Origin: Linderina pennispora
Taxonomy: Eukaryota; Kickxellomycota; Kickxellomycetes; Kickxellales; Kickxellaceae
Direction of reading: 5' to 3'
Length of the DNA: 15,980 nt
Assembly: GCF_002104995.1 (NCBI RefSeq)
Contig: NW_024468457.1
Coordinates: 1-15,980 of the forward strand
The notes under the pieces were generated by a model. The model did not search any database and had not been told where the DNA came from. It was given only the letters and a program-made list of their open reading frames with translations. A program made the translations under genes and the position numbers. Below, piece after piece: positions 1-8,401 of the stretch (positions within the stretch are counted from its first letter, which is position 1; the number at the start of each line of letters is the position of its first letter).

Positions 1-1036
1 CGAAGGCAGCGTCATCGGGTTTGTTTATTGACACTAGCCAAAGCCCAGAGAGCGGAATACGGGCTACCAGTCCACCCAGCGGTGTTCCCCTGGCGCGTGC
101 GGTTACTGTAGGCAATATCGGCCACTGCTTGCCACAGCCGACTGATCACCGCGTGCACCATGAGCTTCCGCCATGGCGCCGGGTCATATCAGGTTCGTCG
201 AACGGCAGCAACCACTCCGGGAGTTCTGGCAGCCACAGTGGAGTAGGCACCCACAGTGCATTTAGTACCAGCACTGACATCACGCCCACCACGCCCACCA
301 TGCCCTCACTTACCACTACATCGGCATTCACCATTCCAATGAATGTACGTGCGTCCTCTACATCGCTCAGCCGGCGAGGCAGTCTGCTGAATCCGCGCAA
401 TGAGCTGGCCACGTCAAGTCGTGGTGTCAGTGGCAAAGCAGCTGCCTCCGATCATCTGCAGACAAGCAACATGCCGCTATCAGTGGCTGGCTCGTCGTCA
501 TCGACGCTGACAGTCCAGACCCGCCTGTCTCAGGCCAGACCCTAAGTATGAGCAGTGCGACTGCCGCCCCGCTGGCCATCAGTACAATCAAGCAAAGCGT
601 GCCGATGCAGGCACCCGTCAGCGTACAGACTCGTCAGCCAGTGCTATGGATCAGCCACGCGTGCCGTTCATGAAGAGCCGCATCTGTCTTGTAGCCGATG
701 ACAACCCAGTGTGCTGCAAGATCATGGAAATTCTGCTTGCCCGCCAACATATGCAGTGCGTGGTCGTGCGCAATGGTGCTGAAGCTATCCGCTGTGCCAT
801 GGGGCGCACTGTGTTCCGCGCCATCTTTATGGATGTTGGCATGCCAATCGTTGATGGCGATGAGGCTACCCGTATGATCAAGTCCACATTTAATGCGAAC
901 CGCGATACGCCGATCATTGCCATGGCCGCGTATGACGACGAGGCCACTGATATCCTGTATGACAAGGCCATCGTCCAAGCCCATCACTGGGCTGCAGATC
1001 AAGCACGCTCTGGCGCCGCACCGCAACAAGAAGTGA
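1..1036 (+). CDS. RIM15: C-terminal part of a Rim15/Cek1-type protein kinase: low-complexity linker plus response-regulator receiver domain, frames broken
   Basis: The left end is missing, so the kinase domain is not in view. From base 3 a Ser/Thr-rich linker is read in frame 3 until TAA at 543-545. From about 512 to 640 frame 2 looks coding. From about 646 frame 1 encodes a receiver domain: acidic pair in VADDNP (bases 697-702), phospho-acceptor Asp in IFMDVGMP (832-834), then DTPIIAMAAYD. The conserved SKPIT Lys-Pro segment follows in frame 2 at 971-985, ending at TGA 1034-1036. The NPVCCK...RNGAEAIRCAMG wording resembles the C-terminal receiver of Rim15/Cek1 kinases, which act below TORC1/PKA in quiescence entry. 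That assignment is from memory of the family. Three frame changes in 1 kb mean either assembly indels or gene decay. The canonical Thr/Ser of the receiver is Ala (925-927). Alternative: another hybrid-type regulator with a receiver domain. Confidence 0.75.
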
Positions 1037-1529
1037 GACTTTGTTTGATATTTGTCCTGGCTGGTGCGCAACTGCATCTGCCGTCTATAACACATATCTG
1101 CAAGTATGTAAATCTGCAATGGCAAAGATCAAATGTATTGGGAGGGATAGCATATGTGTGGTGGCCAGGTGCCTTTCTTCTGTCAGCACTCATCATAGCG
1201 CACAAAATATACTTCAATAATATGGTGCATGCCTAAAACGACCTAGGTCAAATGTCAGGGAAGAGGAAACTAGGTAGCGTGTTCTCCTAGTGATGATTAT
1301 AATCGTTCTGATAAAACCAAAAGTAAGCGTTCACAAAAATATATTGGAAAAACCAGAAGGAATCCCTGCTGCTAGGAGCCAGCAAGGGGTATTTAAGCAA
1401 GCGCCGAGTGCGCATACTGAGCCCTCATCTAAGCCGCGTACGGCCCTGGATAAAGCTGCGCCACTCTCAGTGAGCAATCCGCCTTGGGTGAGTCGGAACC
1501 ACCCTAGCGGCATGACATGTGAGCAACAC
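1037..1529. other. Intergenic region between two 3' ends (Rim15-like and MFS gene)
   Basis: Both flanking genes end here, so this stretch should hold two 3' UTRs. It is relatively AT-rich around 1090-1350. I see no credible gene: the short reading frames lack homology and codon structure. It contains a perfect 10-base palindrome GACCTAGGTC (1240-1249), a small inverted repeat (ACTAGG 1269-1274 / CCTAGT 1286-1291) and a minus-strand TTAAATA (1390-1396) with no gene below it. No canonical AATAAA was found for either gene. Confidence 0.5.
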
Positions 1530-3083
1530 CTAATGCACATAGCGGAAGTCGGGGTGGTCATTCTCTAGATAGTCGATCTCGTCTTGCGGCATTCCAGATA
1601 TATCGAGCGGGTTTGTTTCTTTCTGCCTGTTACGAACAGAAATTATATAGTGAGAAACAAGGGAGACGACAACCGTGAGACAGCCAGCAAACATATTCAT
1701 ACCGTGCCCAAACAGGTAGCGCGGTGCATCCTTGTTGCGGTAGATGTACGATGTGCAAAGGCCGCCCAAACCACCAAACATGATATCCACCGCACTTGAA
1801 ATGGCAGCGCGCGTTGGGCCACCGACGTTGCTCATGATCCACCCAGGACCGATGCTGTGGCCGCCAAACCCGCCAAACGACAACATGCAGAGAGCAACAA
1901 TCCGCGCTGGGTTGTTGGTGACGCTTAGTAGAATAGCTGATGCAACGATGAGCCAGAATGCGCAGAAAAGCGAACTACGAAAGTGGGAACCAAACCACTT
2001 TGGGTAGAAACGGGCAAGATGGATTCCGACGAAACCGCAGATTCCTGGTGCTGCCTGAATAGCCTGTGACGCACCGGCGGTGAAGCCCATCTCCTTGACA
2101 ATAATCGAGGAAAATGTCAAGATGGTGTTGATTCCAAAGTTGGAGCAAAACATAATGAGCGCCTGGGAGTAAATGAGCGGATCGCGGGCATGGTCGAGCA
2201 GACGTTTGCGGCTGATATCCTTCTTACCGCCCTCGACCTGGTCCTGTGCCATACGCTGGCTGATTATCGCCTTCTCCTCTGGCTTTAGGATCCAGCTCTT
2301 GTCAGGATAGTCCGCCAAGAAGAGGTACATAATAAATCCGTATCCAACCGTGACCAGTCCCTCGATGAAAAAAATCCACTCCCACCGCTTGAAGCGCGTG
2401 TTGGTTATTTTGCCAATGCCGGTTGCAATTGGCCCGCCGATGACAGCCCCAGTAGCGAATGCCGAGTAGAAAAGACTAATGCGCGATGTAACCATCTGGC
2501 GAGGGTACCAGAGCGTGATCAGCATTAAGGCACCCGGCGTCGCACCGCTCTCAGCGGCACCAAGGAACAGACGACACAGAATCAGGTCGGTCTTGTTTCT
2601 GGCGAAAGCCATGCACATGTTAATGACGCCCCACAGAACAGTGAGAAGAGAAAGCCAGTGCCGTGCTCCAACCCTGCGCAGGGCCAGGTTGCTTGGAAGC
2701 ATTAGTAGAAGGTATGTCGGGTACATAATGCTGGCGACAACGTTGAAGTCGGATCCAGACAGCCCAGTGTCCTTCTCAAGACCAACGACTTTGGAAAGCC
2801 CAAGGTTTCCGCGGTCCATCGAATTGAGCATGTTGCTGAGGAATAGCACAAATAGAAGCGTTGCGTCTACCTTTCTAAAGGCCCACCTGAGCCTGGGATC
2901 GTTCTCGTCAATGGCTGCTTTCTCCTTGATTTCATCAGTATATTCGGGCGACGCAATGGGCAGTGGCTCTGTGATAGAGTCACTTGGAGGGGTACTCAAG
3001 TCCAGCATCAATATAGCAGCAGGATAAATAGAAGACTTGGATAGACTAGTGTGGAATGTAAAGTGAGCGTTTTCAACTGACAT
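1530..3083 (-). CDS. MFS transporter of the anion:cation symporter (ACS, Dal5-like) family
   Basis: The 517-residue intronless protein has a cytosolic N-terminus of about 70 residues and then about 12 hydrophobic segments (roughly 73-480). Family marks seen: LFLGAAESGATPGALMLITLWYPR (about 172-195, the loop 4-5/TM5 signature of this family), WEWIFFIEGLVTV (234-246), a charged central loop (260-300), IGPGWIMSNVGG (411-422) and YRNKDAPRYLFGHG (448-461). Known ACS members in fungi import carboxylates such as allantoate, ureidosuccinate, nicotinate, pantothenate, biotin or thiamine intermediates at the plasma membrane. The substrate cannot be told from sequence. ATG at 3083 is the first in frame; Met26 (MLDLSTPP) is a possible later start. 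Length is normal for the family. The gene is divergent from the IMPACT homologue. Confidence 0.93.
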   Translation of the reverse strand: MSVENAHFTFHTSLSKSSIYPAAILMLDLSTPPSDSITEPLPIASPEYTDEIKEKAAIDENDPRLRWAFRKVDATLLFVLFLSNMLNSMDRGNLGLSKVVGLEKDTGLSGSDFNVVASIMYPTYLLLMLPSNLALRRVGARHWLSLLTVLWGVINMCMAFARNKTDLILCRLFLGAAESGATPGALMLITLWYPRQMVTSRISLFYSAFATGAVIGGPIATGIGKITNTRFKRWEWIFFIEGLVTVGYGFIMYLFLADYPDKSWILKPEEKAIISQRMAQDQVEGGKKDISRKRLLDHARDPLIYSQALIMFCSNFGINTILTFSSIIVKEMGFTAGASQAIQAAPGICGFVGIHLARFYPKWFGSHFRSSLFCAFWLIVASAILLSVTNNPARIVALCMLSFGGFGGHSIGPGWIMSNVGGPTRAAISSAVDIMFGGLGGLCTSYIYRNKDAPRYLFGHGMNMFAGCLTVVVSLVSHYIISVRNRQKETNPLDISGMPQDEIDYLENDHPDFRYVH

Positions 3084-3494
3084 TCAGTTGCGGAAAACTA
3101 AAGTACACATGAGACAGTGGCTGTGGACCGCCACCTCCGTCATTGTACGTATTTAAGGGAATGGATATTGTCTTTTCGTTAGCATCTGAGCGCTGGCTTG
3201 TGGATAGAGAAGTGCTGAGGTGGAGAAAGCGGGTATGGCTGACCGGCGAGGGAGATGTAGGTTTCATCATTATGCACTACTTCCGATAGCTTGTAGGGAT
3301 TCGGCTATGAGGATACAATTCAGGACCACAGGTATCCTGCTGAAATGTGGGCTGACGATTGCCCAAAACAATGTGTAACTGCATCTTACAATCATTTGAG
3401 GGGGGGTTTTTGGTATGCCCAAGAGCTGCGGGTTTCACAGCCGATTACACCTCTCTGTTATTTACACCTATTCAACTACGAACCACAGGACGCA
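3084..3494. promoter_or_regulatory. Divergent promoter region, MFS transporter / IMPACT homologue
   Basis: This 411-base interval separates two start codons facing away from each other. The only strong core-promoter-like element is a minus-strand TTAAATA (3150-3156), 67 bases above the transporter ATG. A G7T5 run lies near 3400-3412. A plus-strand open frame begins at ATG 3345 and runs into the IMPACT gene, but its extra 50 residues do not resemble the family. No TATA-like element was recognised on the plus strand. Confidence 0.5.
3150..3156 (-). promoter_or_regulatory. TATA-like element TTAAATA of the MFS gene
   Basis: On the minus strand the sequence reads CCTTAAATACG, 67 bases upstream of the ATG at 3083. 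This is an acceptable distance for a fungal TATA-like element. A similar element lies above the small plus-strand frame at 7964. Function is inferred from position only. Confidence 0.4.
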
Positions 3495-4463
3495 ATGGCA
3501 GACACTGAGGATAATCGGCAACGACAGCAGGACGAGATCCTAGCTCTAGTGGCAATTTTTGGCGATGAAGCAGTCAAAACAAGCGAAATCACAGGCGACA
3601 GCTCGTTTGAACTTTATGTGCCTCTCGACATTTTGGAGGCACAGGCCGATATACGCTTCCATTTACCAGCAACATATCCGTCAGAGGACCCGCCGGTGTT
3701 TGAATGGCTTGCATCACACGATCTACGGAGCCAGTCCAAAGACAAAAAGCCTGGATATGTGTATCCAGAGCGGCAGCTGTCGCTGACCGCTGGCATGCGT
3801 GAAGATGTCGCGGCAGAGCTACGGCGCATCTGGGACGAAGACCTGGGCAAGGATGTTGTGGTGTTTTCATGGGCATCCTGGCTGCCGGAATACCTGGAGG
3901 CGCACTGGCCACATCCGCTAGATCCAATCCCCCTGCCTTCCGACAATCAAGCAACCAAGAATTCGCCTCAGCCTGATCTTGGTGGCAGCACGGCAGGCGA
4001 AATGGCACAGATGAGCACAAAATCCCAGTACGCAGGACCAGATATCTACACGGGACTGCCGCTGGAGATGAAGAAGAGTGTATTTGTCGCGCACGTCGCT
4101 AGCGTCACCAGCAGCGAGGATGTGGTAATGGTGCGCGACCGTCTGCTCGAAGACAAGCGAATTGCGCAGGCAACACACAATATTCTAGCATACAGAATCC
4201 GTCTGGAGAACGGCTCGATCTGCCAAGACAACGACGATGACGGCGAGACGGCTGCTGGGAAAAGACTTGGGCATCTGCTGCAGCTGCTTGAAGCTGAGGA
4301 TGTCATGGTTGTCGTTACCCGATGGTTTGGTGGCACGCACCTGGGGCCTGACCGGTTCAAGCTTATAAACAATGCTGCGCGGCAAGCATTGGAGGACGGC
4401 GGGTTCCTAACCACAAAGGATGGGGTAAGCAAGGCACAGTCGAAGAAGGGAAAGAAGAATTAG
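3495..4463 (+). CDS. YIH1: IMPACT/Yih1 homologue: RWD domain plus UPF0029 (Impact) domain
   Basis: The 322-residue protein starts at ATG 3495 (MADTEDNRQRQQDEILALVAIFGDE, typical RWD opening). An upstream in-frame ATG at 3345 adds 50 unconserved residues and was not used. RWD domain is about 8-135, with the YPSEDPP turn at 61-67. The UPF0029 domain is about 190-305, with ATHNILAYRI (226-235), DDDGETAAG (247-255) and the hallmark VVVTRWFGGTHLGPDRF (272-288). Family members bind Gcn1 through the RWD domain and compete with Gcn2, damping the eIF2-alpha kinase response to amino-acid starvation; they act in the cytosol. The C-terminus is Lys-rich. Its stop is 7 bases from the stop of the opposing MRNIP gene, so its 3' UTR must run into that gene. 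Intact, no introns. Confidence 0.95.
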   Translation: MADTEDNRQRQQDEILALVAIFGDEAVKTSEITGDSSFELYVPLDILEAQADIRFHLPATYPSEDPPVFEWLASHDLRSQSKDKKPGYVYPERQLSLTAGMREDVAAELRRIWDEDLGKDVVVFSWASWLPEYLEAHWPHPLDPIPLPSDNQATKNSPQPDLGGSTAGEMAQMSTKSQYAGPDIYTGLPLEMKKSVFVAHVASVTSSEDVVMVRDRLLEDKRIAQATHNILAYRIRLENGSICQDNDDDGETAAGKRLGHLLQLLEAEDVMVVVTRWFGGTHLGPDRFKLINNAARQALEDGGFLTTKDGVSKAQSKKGKKN

Positions 4464-4469
4464 ACGCTT

Positions 4470-4475
4470 TTTATT
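4470..4475 (-). terminator. AATAAA polyadenylation signal overlapping the MRNIP stop codon
   Basis: On the minus strand the end of the gene reads GAATAAAAAG. TAA (4473-4471) is the stop and lies inside AATAAA (4475-4470). The same arrangement is seen at STE14, and nearly so at SerC. Confidence 0.55.
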
Positions 4476-5193
4476 CGGAGTTTGAATCGGATTCTGATTC
4501 TGAGATGTACTGGTCCCAGTGTGAGGACTCATGGGAGATCTTGGGTGCGGGCTGGGCTGGAGCAGGTCTCTGGGCAGGGACCGAGGTCTGAGCAGTCGAA
4601 CGAGTACTCACTACAGGCTGTTTGTTTTGCCGGAGGTTCGCCAGGGCCGCGGAAAGTGAAGTGTTTGCTGTGATAGGTGTCGCCGGTCGCTCATATGGCT
4701 TACTGCGCACCGTTAGTGATGTTCTGGCTCCGGAAACATCAACAGTTTTTTTCGCCGCAGTTGGCCTGCGACTCTTCGCTTCCTTGCTAGGGGCTGGTCC
4801 CAGCGTGATACGGCCGGATTTGTCCAGTTGTTGATCATCGGTCGCTACATCATCAGGCTCGTTCGCGTCATCCAAATACCGATTCCATTTGGATCGAGGG
4901 ATATCGCCGTTGGCATTCTGCTCCTGGCTCTGAACCATTTGCGAACTGGATGATAGCGATGGAAGACATGTCATCATTAGCTGCTTGACTTGGTTTGCTT
5001 GTCCACTCTTCATGTTCATCTCCATGACGATCGGACGGCAGTCCTTGGACGCAGTTGACTCAAAGTATACACGTTTTAGGCTTTGCTTTAGGCCACACAC
5101 AACGCAAGACCATTTCTTGGCTTTCTTCTCCTGCTGTGTCTGGAACCGAGCACATTTGTCCTCGGCACAGCGCACGACTTGGTAATTGGGCAT
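4471..5193 (-). CDS. MRNIP: MRNIP-like zinc-ribbon protein (MRN complex-interacting protein homologue)
   Basis: The 240-residue protein begins at ATG 5193 (MPNYQVVRC). The open frame reaches 5205 only by a TTG codon. Residues 1-60 match the MRNIP N-terminal domain: Cys9 and Cys14, then Cys30-x2-Cys33 in KWSCVVCGLKQSLKRVYFES, which suggests a zinc ribbon. Two copies of a W-x-x-Y motif follow: SKWNRYLDD (101-109) and SHWDQYISE (224-232). Animal MRNIP also carries a paired Trp motif (from memory). The rest is disordered, Ser/Thr/Lys-rich, and the tail is acidic. In animals MRNIP binds the MRE11-RAD50-NBS1 complex and supports the DNA-damage response in the nucleus. A fungal role is inference. 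Convergent with IMPACT, 7 bases apart, and 131 bases below PRM10 on the same strand. Alternative: an unrelated zinc-ribbon protein. Confidence 0.82.
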   Translation of the reverse strand: MPNYQVVRCAEDKCARFQTQQEKKAKKWSCVVCGLKQSLKRVYFESTASKDCRPIVMEMNMKSGQANQVKQLMMTCLPSLSSSSQMVQSQEQNANGDIPRSKWNRYLDDANEPDDVATDDQQLDKSGRITLGPAPSKEAKSRRPTAAKKTVDVSGARTSLTVRSKPYERPATPITANTSLSAALANLRQNKQPVVSTRSTAQTSVPAQRPAPAQPAPKISHESSHWDQYISESESDSNSE

Positions 5194-5324
5194 TCTCAGA
5201 AGCAATGGTATATATAGACAAAAAATGCTGTGGGTTACAGAGACAAAAGCTTTTGATGATCTCGAAAATATATGCGCGTTTAGATGATTACATACTATGG
5301 CAATATGGATATCATCACTCGTCC

Positions 5325-7685
5325 TCAGACTGTCAGCAGCGCCGAGTGCTTCTTGCCACGCGGGTAGACTACAAATGTGCTGGCAAACAACCCAGTCATG
5401 ATGCTCAGCGACGTGCGGATCATCTGTACCGCCAGCTGCGTGCTCGATCCCGAAGCAGTGAACATGGACAGGATGCCACGCACACCAACGCTCCCGGGTA
5501 CGAGGATCATCATGCCAGGTAGCATGACTGCGTAGGCATTGTGCTTGAACAGCTTACTCCACAGGTTGGCCACCAGGCCGAGCACAAACGCGGCAACAAC
5601 CGGCCCGATAATCGTCAGCTGCAGGTGCATCACTAAGTACCAGAACACGGCGAACATGGCGCCGCCAACAATGACGCACGCGTGCCAGTCGCGCGGATGC
5701 ACGTTGATCAGGAGGCAGATGCTGCAGATTGAAACAGGGAAGGTTAGCCACCAGTACCACTGAGAGACAGGGCTGCAGGTGCCTGTATTCATGTCTGGAA
5801 CGCGTCCTGGCCGCGAGAAAATCTCCACAAATATGTTGTTGCCCAGCTCGATGCCAAATGCGATGATGAATGCCAAGACTAGCGCGTAGAATACGCGGAT
5901 CGTGCCAGCGTGCATGTTGCGCGCTGTCAGCTCGATGACGCCCGTAGTAAGAACCAGGCCGGGCAGCAGGACCACGGTGGCGGATAGTGTGACGGAGGCA
6001 AAGCATAGGTGGCTAGGGAAGATTGTAGCGACAAAACCAGACAGAATGCTGACCGAGACCTCGAACAGGTTTGTGTAGCCCTTTAGTCGACCGGCAACCA
6101 GATTCAGGCACCCGATGACGATGCCAAGGATTAGCGCTGCTAGCGAGTCCCACCACGATCCACTAAAAGCCAGTAGGCACACGGACCACGACGCTAGTCC
6201 CCAGTCAAGCACCTGCCAGTACCAAGCGAACAGGGGTGGTGCGCTCATGATGCGGTCCAGCTCACCCAGGGCTTCTTCAACCGTCATCTTATCGCGACTT
6301 ACACGCCTGAACACGCGGTCGGTTAACTCGAGTCGGTGCATATCATAGCCGTTCGGGCAGCGGATGATCTTGGTCTCCGTAGTGGACGTCGCCGTATCCT
6401 CGATCGAGATCAGGACCAGCCCAGGAATGGTTGTGAACGTGGCAGTGATGCACAGATGCCGTGCCATCCGCAGCAAATTATCTTCCAGGTGGTGCAGGGG
6501 CGCACCATACTGCATCATGGCCTCTGCCAGCAAGCAGAGCAGGCGCTGGTGCAGCAGCAGCTTCTGGATTCCCTTCATCAGCGCCCTGCGTTTGGCATCC
6601 AGAATGGCCGCCTCCTTTTCATGAGTCACAGACGTCGGTGTAGGTGCAATCGTGTCCAGCAGGGGTCCATGGCGTCTCATCCAGTCACCCATGTCGTCAA
6701 TGCTGTTGGCGCGTGAGATGACTGGCGAGTTGATCAGTGATTGCAGGCCAGGTGTCGACAGCGCATATGGCAGAAACTGCGTCAGGTTGACTGCATTGAA
6801 CGGCGCGCGCATGGCGGGCGGTGTCTTATTCGCTGGCACCGACCCGCTGGTGTTTGTCTGGTCGATCGCCTTTTTTTCGCTGGCAAAGGTGACCTTCTCG
6901 TTGAACTCTGCAGGATCTGTGGGCTCCTCAAGCACACTAGCCCTTGTGCTTGCATGGCGTGATGCTGCCGCTGGTTTAGCAGGCATTGTGGCCAAATTTG
7001 GCTTTGTCATCGATGTCTCACTGCTCGCGACGTTAGGTTGTGCGTCAGGCTGCACCGACTGCCTATGCGATCTGTTTCTGATACGTGACAGGCTGGAGGC
7101 GTGTAGCTGGTCGCGCAGTTTCTGGATCCGCCGCCGCCGCGAGCTCGTGCCATGCTGCATCCGCCGCTTCTGCTCCATGTGCTTCTGGCCCAGCCGCTCG
7201 CGCTGCTGGTCGATATCGGCAAGCTGCAGATAGTGCGACAGCAGACCTGGGTTGTCTGCTCCAGCAGGCGCGCTGCTGGTGGGCGTGTCGATGTCATGTT
7301 CGACAGCCGCAACATCCAGATGAATTTGTAGTGGCCGCTGCACGCGTCCAGGTCCTGTGCGTTGCACGGAGCTGGTGGCTGTAGGGTCTGGCTGCAGGCG
7401 GGCTGCCAGCCGCGACAAATCACGCTCGAATGGACCAACGCGGGCCTCAGCGTGCCGGTCGATCGGCGCAGGTCTGTCCATGTACGTCGGTTTGCTGCTG
7501 ATTGTCTCCAGCATGCTGTCTGACGATACGCTGCTCAAGGACTCCTCGGATGGGCGCGGGCTCAGGGAGGGGAGGGAGCTATCGCTGGAGTGGCGAGAGA
7601 CGAATGGCGTCGACCCTGGAGCAGCGTCCCCGGAATGCTCCTTCTCATTTTCTGGCTGTTTGGCGTCGGACTTGCGCTCAGACAT
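5325..7685 (-). CDS. PRM10: PRM10-like ThrE family (DUF1212) multipass membrane protein
   Basis: The 786-residue intronless protein starts at ATG 7685. Residues 1-290 are polar and probably disordered, with Ser/Pro-rich stretches and a basic coiled-coil-like block (about 157-210, rich in Gln, Arg and Lys). The ThrE domain starts near 372 (HQRLLCLLAEAMMQYGAPLHHLE, 379-401) with TIPGLVLISIED (419-430) and DKMTVEEALGELDRIMSAPP (465-484). About ten hydrophobic helices follow from 495 to 775, including the LVPGSVGVRG motif (728-737) in the second half (DUF3815-like). Family members include the yeast pheromone-regulated Prm10 and bacterial threonine/serine exporters. The fungal substrate is unknown to me. 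The location should be a cell membrane. Length fits fungal members with long N-terminal extensions. Its stop lies 131 bases before the MRNIP start. Confidence 0.92.
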   Translation of the reverse strand: MSERKSDAKQPENEKEHSGDAAPGSTPFVSRHSSDSSLPSLSPRPSEESLSSVSSDSMLETISSKPTYMDRPAPIDRHAEARVGPFERDLSRLAARLQPDPTATSSVQRTGPGRVQRPLQIHLDVAAVEHDIDTPTSSAPAGADNPGLLSHYLQLADIDQQRERLGQKHMEQKRRMQHGTSSRRRRIQKLRDQLHASSLSRIRNRSHRQSVQPDAQPNVASSETSMTKPNLATMPAKPAAASRHASTRASVLEEPTDPAEFNEKVTFASEKKAIDQTNTSGSVPANKTPPAMRAPFNAVNLTQFLPYALSTPGLQSLINSPVISRANSIDDMGDWMRRHGPLLDTIAPTPTSVTHEKEAAILDAKRRALMKGIQKLLLHQRLLCLLAEAMMQYGAPLHHLEDNLLRMARHLCITATFTTIPGLVLISIEDTATSTTETKIIRCPNGYDMHRLELTDRVFRRVSRDKMTVEEALGELDRIMSAPPLFAWYWQVLDWGLASWSVCLLAFSGSWWDSLAALILGIVIGCLNLVAGRLKGYTNLFEVSVSILSGFVATIFPSHLCFASVTLSATVVLLPGLVLTTGVIELTARNMHAGTIRVFYALVLAFIIAFGIELGNNIFVEIFSRPGRVPDMNTGTCSPVSQWYWWLTFPVSICSICLLINVHPRDWHACVIVGGAMFAVFWYLVMHLQLTIIGPVVAAFVLGLVANLWSKLFKHNAYAVMLPGMMILVPGSVGVRGILSMFTASGSSTQLAVQMIRTSLSIMTGLFASTFVVYPRGKKHSALLTV

Positions 7686-7963
7686 AGTCCGTGATGTCTA
7701 GAATTAAGGGTAGTGTGTAAAAGCAATACTAGGGCAAATACTGGCTAAGAATAGTGATGACAGCGTAATGGCGTGGATGGGTCTGTGCAGCTGTGCATAA
7801 GGAGGGATAGGAAATAAAATGAGGAAAGAAGAGCGTCCTGAGGTGTGCGTAGGACACGAAGGAATCGGCAGACGGGCGTGGGACGGGAAATAGCTTAAAT
7901 AGCCCTTGCCATTTCGAGTCGTACCTGGCGCGCGCGCTTCTACAAGCTGACAAATGGGGTTAG
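7686..7963. promoter_or_regulatory. Upstream region shared by PRM10-like gene and a putative small plus-strand gene
   Basis: This 278-base stretch lies between the PRM10 ATG (minus) and ATG 7964 (plus). It holds TTAAATA on the plus strand (7895-7901), 63 bases before ATG 7964. I see no convincing TATA element for the minus-strand gene close to its ATG. A minus-strand frame of 74 codons here (7729-7953) shows no recognisable features. Confidence 0.35.
7895..7901 (+). promoter_or_regulatory. TATA-like element TTAAATA above the putative small gene
   Basis: The plus strand reads GCTTAAATAGCCC. Its distance to ATG 7964 (63 bases from the last base of the element) is close to the 67 bases seen at the MFS gene. 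It also lies inside TATTTAAG on the other strand, so direction is ambiguous. Confidence 0.3.
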
Positions 7964-8401
7964 ATGTCTAACCAAACAAGGAGTAAGGCTGCCGATGCTA
8001 GCCATGCACGCCCTCCATCAACGCCCACCAAGTACCTCAAACAACTAGTCGATGTCCATGAGAACGCACAGCTACGAATACGGAATCGAGCTGGCCCGTT
8101 TGCTTTATCTTACAACAGTGTCATGAACACTCGGCGCACTGGTTCTTTTTGTTCACACCGTCCCAAATAAGGAAGGTGCAGCCCCGAGTCAGTGAAAGCC
8201 AGCATCGAAATCCCGCCGTGGACCGAGGCTCTTTGCGAGAAAATTCTTCGCTACTGGCCCCACCAAAAAAAAGCTGACGGAGAGATAGAGATGCGTTGGG
8301 TCGATAAAGAGATCAGCCAGAAGCAGTGGAGTGAAGGAGGCAACCGAGGTGAATTGAGCATTGACATACGGCCATTGACCCCACACCCCCGTGTTCATTG
8401 A
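7964..8401 (+). CDS. Unrecognised small gene, 68 codons, then one in-frame stop and 76 more codons in the same frame
   Basis: Frame 2 opens at ATG 7964 (MSNQTRSKAADASHARPP...) and reads 68 codons to TAA 8168-8170. The same frame then stays open to TGA 8399-8401, passing IEIPPWTEALCEKILRYWP (about 8204-8260), which has a protein-like mix of aromatic, charged and hydrophobic residues. A GT at 8118 and AG at 8191-8192 would define a 75-base in-frame intron removing the stop and giving 120 residues, but the donor (GTGTCA) is weak compared with the GTAAGT donors of the muskelin gene. I recognise no family. It could be a small real gene, a decayed one or chance. A minus-strand frame (8189-8467) overlaps and is equally unsupported. 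Confidence 0.28.

Noticed and set aside
1240-1291. Palindrome GACCTAGGTC and nearby ACTAGG/CCTAGT inverted repeat
   Set aside because: It is too short and isolated to call an operator, terminator or attachment site; chance is sufficient.
1290-1568. A 92-codon plus-strand frame below the Rim15-like gene
   Set aside because: It has no family likeness, overlaps the 3' end of the MFS gene on the other strand, and shows no promoter element.
3345-3494. Earlier in-frame ATG of the IMPACT gene
   Set aside because: The added 50 residues have no RWD similarity. The family normally starts just before the RWD domain, as from ATG 3495.
5194-5205. Longer MRNIP start
   Set aside because: The first codon is TTG. 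ATG 5193 fits the family N-terminus.
5208-5216. TATATATA-like run above MRNIP
   Set aside because: It lies only about 15 bases from the ATG, too near to act as a TATA element for that start.
6652-7233. A 193-codon plus-strand frame opposite the PRM10-like gene
   Set aside because: It is antisense to a coding region, has a Cys/Arg/Ser-rich composition typical of shadow frames, and has no motif.
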